From NCBI GenBank assembly GCA_963850095.1, contig CAWKJX010000008.1, forward strand, positions 372,001 to 436,000: a stretch of 64,000 nt of DNA. The letters are read 5' to 3'. The stretch comes from Bog-473 sp963850095. Its GTDB lineage: Bacteria > Actinomycetota > Acidimicrobiia > Acidimicrobiales > RAAP-2. The stretch's first letter is position 1, and every line of letters begins with the position of its first letter. The position numbers and the translations under genes are program-made. Positions 60,571 through 64,000 of the stretch are shown here, one piece after another. Below the pieces are notes generated by a model. The model saw nothing but the letters and a program-made list of their open reading frames with translations, was not told where the DNA came from and ran no database searches.

Positions 60571-62130
60571 TCAGGTGCTCGGTGGCGTCGCCGTGCAACC
60601 GACGCACGGGCCCGAACCGTTGAAGTAGGCCGGGATCGTGGGCGAGTCGGTGGGCGGGTTCGTAGGCAGCAGCACCGGGGCCCGCGGCACCTGGTCGAAG
60701 TCGAAGTCGTTGGCCATGTTGCCCAGGATCTTCTCGTCCTCACGCACGTCGGGCCGCGGATCCGGGCGCTTGTCGGTCTCGGGATTCAGCCTCGAGCCAC
60801 CCAAGAAGTCGTCCTCTATGAACTTCAGGTAGGCGTCGCTCGAAAGGGTCTGGTGATCGATGTAGCCCGCCTTGGCGTAGGGCGAGATCACCATGGCCGG
60901 AACCCGCAGGCCGTAGCCGTTCTGGTCGACCGGCGGCGGCACGACGTTGTCGTAGAAGCCACCCCAGTCGTCCCACTGCAAAAAGATGGCCGTCGAGTCC
61001 CAGTCGGGGCTCTTCATCGCTGCGTTGATGACCGCAGTGACGTAGGCCTGGCCCTGGTGCACGCTGGCCGGCGGGTGCTCGCTGTCGGCCTGGGAGGGCG
61101 TGACCCACATGACCGAGGGCAGTGTCCCCTTCTTGGCTTCGGAGAAGTAGTCGTTCAGCGGCTGAATGTTGCGGATCTGGTGGTCCTTCTGCACGTCCTC
61201 GAAGATGGGCAACGGGTTCCAGATGCCGGGGGTGAGGTAGCTCTGCGCCACCGGGGGGCACGCCACGGCCGAGTCGTTGTCGCAGTCGGGCTGGTCCCCG
61301 GTCTGCACGTAGTAGGCCCATGACACGTGCTTGTTGTAGAGGAGCCAGGTGATGTCGGTCCAGGCGTTGGTCACGTCGGCCGTACCGGTGTCGATGGCCT
61401 GGTCCACGTACTTCTGCATCTGCGCGGGAGTGTAGGGCCCCCGGATCTCGTTCACGCAACTCGACGGCGCCGGGCTCGAGCACTTGGCCGACCAGCCCGA
61501 CACGAGGTAGAGATGATCGGGCAGCGACCACGACGCCACCGGCTCGAACATGTGGTCGTCGAGGGCGAAGTCCTCGGCGTACGTCCAGTAGTTCGGGATC
61601 TCCGCCGCCGTGTGGTACCCCATGACGTCTGGTGTGGCCGAGTTCGAGCACGCGGGATTGTCGACCGTGTTGACGTTGGCGCCACAGCCCTTCTTTCCAC
61701 TGGTGGCCGACGCGATGAAGCCGTCCATCTTTCCCCCGTTGACGTCGACCTTTGCGTTGTGCGCACCGTGTGGCCCGCCGCCGTTGACGTCGGCGGTGTC
61801 GTGGTAGGGCGCTTGGCAACCACCCGCTGGGACAGGCACGCAGACCGTCGGCACGCCGTTGGCCATCGGAATGCCATCAGCCCCAGGGTAGGTGCCGAAG
61901 TAGCTGTCGAACGAGCGGTTCTCCTGCTCGATGACGATGACGTGCTTGATTTTGTGGATACCGGAGGCCACGAGGTAGTGCCCCGTCGGCCCGCCGCTCA
62001 CGCTTTCGGGAGAGGCCGCCGGCTGGGCGGGCGAGCTGCCGCACGCGCTGAGTGCCAGCGCCAGGACGGCGAGGGTACCTGCGACAACGGCGACCGTGGA
62101 TCGTCGCAGTAATCTCGCCAATCGCTTCAT
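60571..62130 (-). CDS. Secreted phosphoesterase (PF04185, acid phosphatase/phospholipase C type)
   Basis: A 519-residue lipoprotein with lipobox LALSACGSS near residue 30. The enzyme domain has VIVIEQENRSFDSYFGTYPG, the catalytic segment of bacterial phospholipase C/acid phosphatases, DDHMFEPVASWSLPDHLYLV, WDDWGGFYDNVVPPP and VPAMVISPYAKAGYIDH. It should release phosphate from lipids or other esters outside the cell. ATG at 62130 follows AAAGGGAG and overlaps the stop of the upstream gene (ATGA). The end is convergent with pstA, giving a phosphate-acquisition island. Confidence 0.9.
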   Translation of the reverse strand: MKRLARLLRRSTVAVVAGTLAVLALALSACGSSPAQPAASPESVSGGPTGHYLVASGIHKIKHVIVIEQENRSFDSYFGTYPGADGIPMANGVPTVCVPVPAGGCQAPYHDTADVNGGGPHGAHNAKVDVNGGKMDGFIASATSGKKGCGANVNTVDNPACSNSATPDVMGYHTAAEIPNYWTYAEDFALDDHMFEPVASWSLPDHLYLVSGWSAKCSSPAPSSCVNEIRGPYTPAQMQKYVDQAIDTGTADVTNAWTDITWLLYNKHVSWAYYVQTGDQPDCDNDSAVACPPVAQSYLTPGIWNPLPIFEDVQKDHQIRNIQPLNDYFSEAKKGTLPSVMWVTPSQADSEHPPASVHQGQAYVTAVINAAMKSPDWDSTAIFLQWDDWGGFYDNVVPPPVDQNGYGLRVPAMVISPYAKAGYIDHQTLSSDAYLKFIEDDFLGGSRLNPETDKRPDPRPDVREDEKILGNMANDFDFDQVPRAPVLLPTNPPTDSPTIPAYFNGSGPCVGCTATPPST

Positions 62131-63650
62131 GTGTGACTCCCTTTCGGTGAAACGGAGAGGCTGAGAGAACGGAGCGGGGACGTTGCCACCCACGCCGTGC
62201 CGTCGGCGGGGTAGAAGTTGCAGTCGTAGCCGCCGTAATAGATCCGCCCGTCTCTGAACGGTGACGGCACGATGCTCCGGATGGACACGAAGGCCTGTCC
62301 CGAACGGATCGGCTTGGACACCGTGGCCGATGGCCTCAGTGTGGGTCCACTGAGACAGCGCAACGTGTAGGTCGGCGATTGACCCTGATCGGTTCGCACG
62401 GCGAAGCAGGCGCTGGCGTTGAAGTGCACCACGCCAGAAGCGATGGGTCCACACTTCTGCGTCGCCGGGCAGACCCCCTGGTAACCCCACTCGAACCCGA
62501 ACACCTGCCGGTCGAGGCCTCCGATCTTCACGGTCTGGAAGTCGCCGTTGTTGTAGGCCGCGATCACATACGCGATCGAGCCTCGTCCCGTGGCGGGGAT
62601 CAGCGTTCCTCCCGGGGCCAGCATCTGACGGATGGCGGGGATGGGTTGGAACTCGAGCGTCTGCACCAACCCGTCGGCGACCGAACCGGGGCTCGGGCTC
62701 GCTGTGGTGTCGAGCTGGCCCCGTGGGAGATCGTCGAACCGGTACACATTGCCGTTGCCCTCGGTCGAGAGGAGGAGGGAAGGGGACCCGTCATGGCGGA
62801 GGCACGTGACGCCCCGCAGCCCGCTGTTGTGCGGTCCGACCGGTGGCGCCCGGTACACCGGGACCCAGCGAGGGATGCCGGAGGGCAGAGCGCCGTCGTT
62901 CCGCCGATAGAGCGTGGTGTTGATGGTGGAGTACAGAGCTCCGGCACAGTCGGCGAAGCCCGTGTCCTTCTGCGTCACCGCTCCCGGCGAACCCGGCGGG
63001 GCGACGGTGAGCTCGGGTTGGGGATCGAACACCAGGGTACGACGTGCCGGTGACCAGGTTCCCTGGAGGACCCCGGTCGGGCGGACCCCGGCATAGACGG
63101 ACCAGACCCCGCCGGTCTCGTGGGCCCCGAACGCACGGATGTCAGCGCCCGTGGGGAGGACATAGGAATTGCTGAGGGAGAAGGAGTTGGCGCCGTCGAG
63201 CAACCACTGGATCCTCGACCGGCCGGCCACGATCGCTTGGGTGACGAGGAGGGAATGTCCCGCCCCGAGACCCTGATCGCTCGGAATCGGAAAGGAGTCC
63301 AGTGCCTGGACCCGAAGCGACTGTGTCTGTTCGAAGACCGACCAGGGGCTGGTCCGTGACTTCTTCACCAGCACCTGTCCGGACGGGGAAGGTCCGGGGT
63401 ACTCCCACTGGCCCGTTGCTGCGAACAGGCGTCCCGAGTGGGCCACGAGTGCTTCGGTCTCGGTGTCGTGTGCCACCGGGGACTTCGCGTTCGTGGTCAA
63501 CGGCTGACGCTGCGCCGCAACGGCGTAGGACGCCCCGGGTGCGCTGGTGGGGGCCGCGCTCGCCGAACCAGCCAGTGGGGGACCCACGGACGCCAGGATC
63601 GCCATGCCGACGGCGGACGCGACCGCCCGCCCGCAGCGGTGTCGTGTCAT
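62127..63650 (-). CDS. Secreted protein of unknown function, coupled to the phosphoesterase
   Basis: A 507-residue protein with a signal peptide (ASAVGMAILASVGPPLAGSA, cleavage near SASAAPTS). The rest has the spaced Gly/Trp/Asp strands of a beta-propeller-like repeat (SGRLFAATGQWEY, VYRFDDLPRGQL, DGRIYYGGYDC) and a few Cys. I recognise no catalytic motif. Its TGA overlaps the phosphoesterase ATG, so both are translated from one mRNA. It may bind a cell-surface or phosphate ester target. Confidence 0.75.
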   Translation of the reverse strand: MTRHRCGRAVASAVGMAILASVGPPLAGSASAAPTSAPGASYAVAAQRQPLTTNAKSPVAHDTETEALVAHSGRLFAATGQWEYPGPSPSGQVLVKKSRTSPWSVFEQTQSLRVQALDSFPIPSDQGLGAGHSLLVTQAIVAGRSRIQWLLDGANSFSLSNSYVLPTGADIRAFGAHETGGVWSVYAGVRPTGVLQGTWSPARRTLVFDPQPELTVAPPGSPGAVTQKDTGFADCAGALYSTINTTLYRRNDGALPSGIPRWVPVYRAPPVGPHNSGLRGVTCLRHDGSPSLLLSTEGNGNVYRFDDLPRGQLDTTASPSPGSVADGLVQTLEFQPIPAIRQMLAPGGTLIPATGRGSIAYVIAAYNNGDFQTVKIGGLDRQVFGFEWGYQGVCPATQKCGPIASGVVHFNASACFAVRTDQGQSPTYTLRCLSGPTLRPSATVSKPIRSGQAFVSIRSIVPSPFRDGRIYYGGYDCNFYPADGTAWVATSPLRSLSLSVSPKGSHT

Positions 63651-63727
63651 GACGTCGCGTGCCCGGGCCGGCCGAATCGGCGGAGCGCCGCCCGGTGAAT
63701 CGTGGTGCCCGCGAGCCGCATCATCGA

Positions 63728-63756
63728 AGTATCGGGCGGCAAGGCGACACTGTCAA
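63728..63756 (-). promoter_or_regulatory. Strong promoter of the secreted protein-phosphoesterase operon
   Basis: On the minus strand TTGACA (63756-63751), a perfect -35, is followed after exactly 17 bases by GATACT (63733-63728). The start would be near 63721, giving a 70-base leader. A GTTCAC motif, the PHO-box core, lies at 63761-63766 (plus strand) next to the -35, so phosphate control is possible. Confidence 0.65.
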
Positions 63757-63785
63757 CTAAGTTCACAGTTTGCTAACATCTCCTC

Positions 63786-64000
63786 ATGGCCCCCGACGCC
63801 GAGGAATCGGGCATTCCGTCGACGCCGGGCCTCGGTGCAGCGCTCCGGCGCGCGTGGCTCGGTTACCAGCTTCGGATGGACCGCGCCATGGCCGAGGCTG
63901 GGTTCGGCGACCGCAGGTTCCCCGACGGTCGTGTGTTGCGTGTGTGCTCGGGTGAGGCGGGCTCGACCATCTCGGCCATCGGACGAGAACTCGGCATCAC
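63786..64000 (+). CDS. MarR-family regulator, N-terminal part (runs off the right edge)
   Basis: The frame from ATG 63786 is open to the edge. It reads GLGAALRRAWLGYQLRMDRA, then GRVLRVCSGEAGSTISAIGR and ELGIT, the winged-helix start of MarR-type repressors (helix, then TIS-x-IGRELGIT recognition region). It is divergent from the secreted protein-phosphoesterase operon and shares a 135-base intergenic region with it, so it may regulate it. Confidence 0.75.
   Translation, partial: MAPDAEESGIPSTPGLGAALRRAWLGYQLRMDRAMAEAGFGDRRFPDGRVLRVCSGEAGSTISAIGRELGI

Overview
The window is a very G+C-rich chromosomal segment from a member of the Actinomycetota. Several things point there: the gene order tRNA-Thr, tRNA-Met, rpmG, tRNA-Trp, secE, nusG, rplK, rplA, rplJ, rplL, rpoB; two F420-type luciferase-like oxidoreductases; a polyprenol-phosphate-mannose mannosyltransferase; a mycobacterial-type GH15 trehalase; a MarP-like CvpA/serine protease; a DUF2510 protein; GTTCACC-type PHO boxes; and frequent GTG/TTG starts. 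A deep-branching class such as Acidimicrobiia is possible, but this rests on impression only. There is no phage, insertion sequence, CRISPR array or other clear mobile DNA.

Layout. 0-7.6 kb, minus strand: transcription/translation block from tRNA-Thr to a left-truncated rpoB, with an L10-type leader before rplJ and a separate rpoB promoter. 7.7-17.3 kb: single metabolic and envelope genes (GNAT acetyltransferase, MptB-like mannosyltransferase, tRNA-Tyr, yajQ, GtrA-like protein, GH1 glucosidase, tesB, citrate synthase, an anchored protein of unknown function, UDP-sulfoquinovose synthase). 17.5-27.9 kb, minus strand: rmuC-recC-recB-recD repair operon. 28-37.4 kb: phoU-like gene, asd, hydrolase, dnaX-recR, SRP RNA, two universal stress proteins, two tRNA-Ser genes flanking tadA, a SHOCT protein and a metallo-beta-lactamase. 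37.4-44.4 kb: GH15 trehalase, MarP-like protease, cysteine-paired repeat lipoprotein, zinc-ribbon membrane protein, aldehyde dehydrogenase. 44.4-50 kb: a membrane redox cluster (ferredoxin, NuoF-like protein, ferric-reductase-like protein, Thr/Pro-rich anchored protein) divergent from a two-component system and a four-helix membrane protein. 50-56 kb: a divergent luciferase-like pair, chromate transporter, secreted protein, epimerase, DUF2510/DUF4328 protein. 56.1-63.7 kb: phosphate island with PHO boxes, pstB-pstS-pstC-pstA, and a convergent two-gene secreted phosphoesterase operon. The right edge holds the start of a MarR-type regulator.

The strongest anomaly is technical or evolutionary. 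At least 13 genes, several normally essential (rplJ, dnaX, pstS, pstA, recR), are broken by one-base indels, most of them one extra base, while conserved sequence continues in the shifted frame. Long genes such as rpoB and recBCD are intact. I treat these as probable insertion-type sequence errors and annotate each gene over its full inferred span. The best candidate for a little-described system is the redox cluster at 44.4-50 kb with its own two-component regulator.
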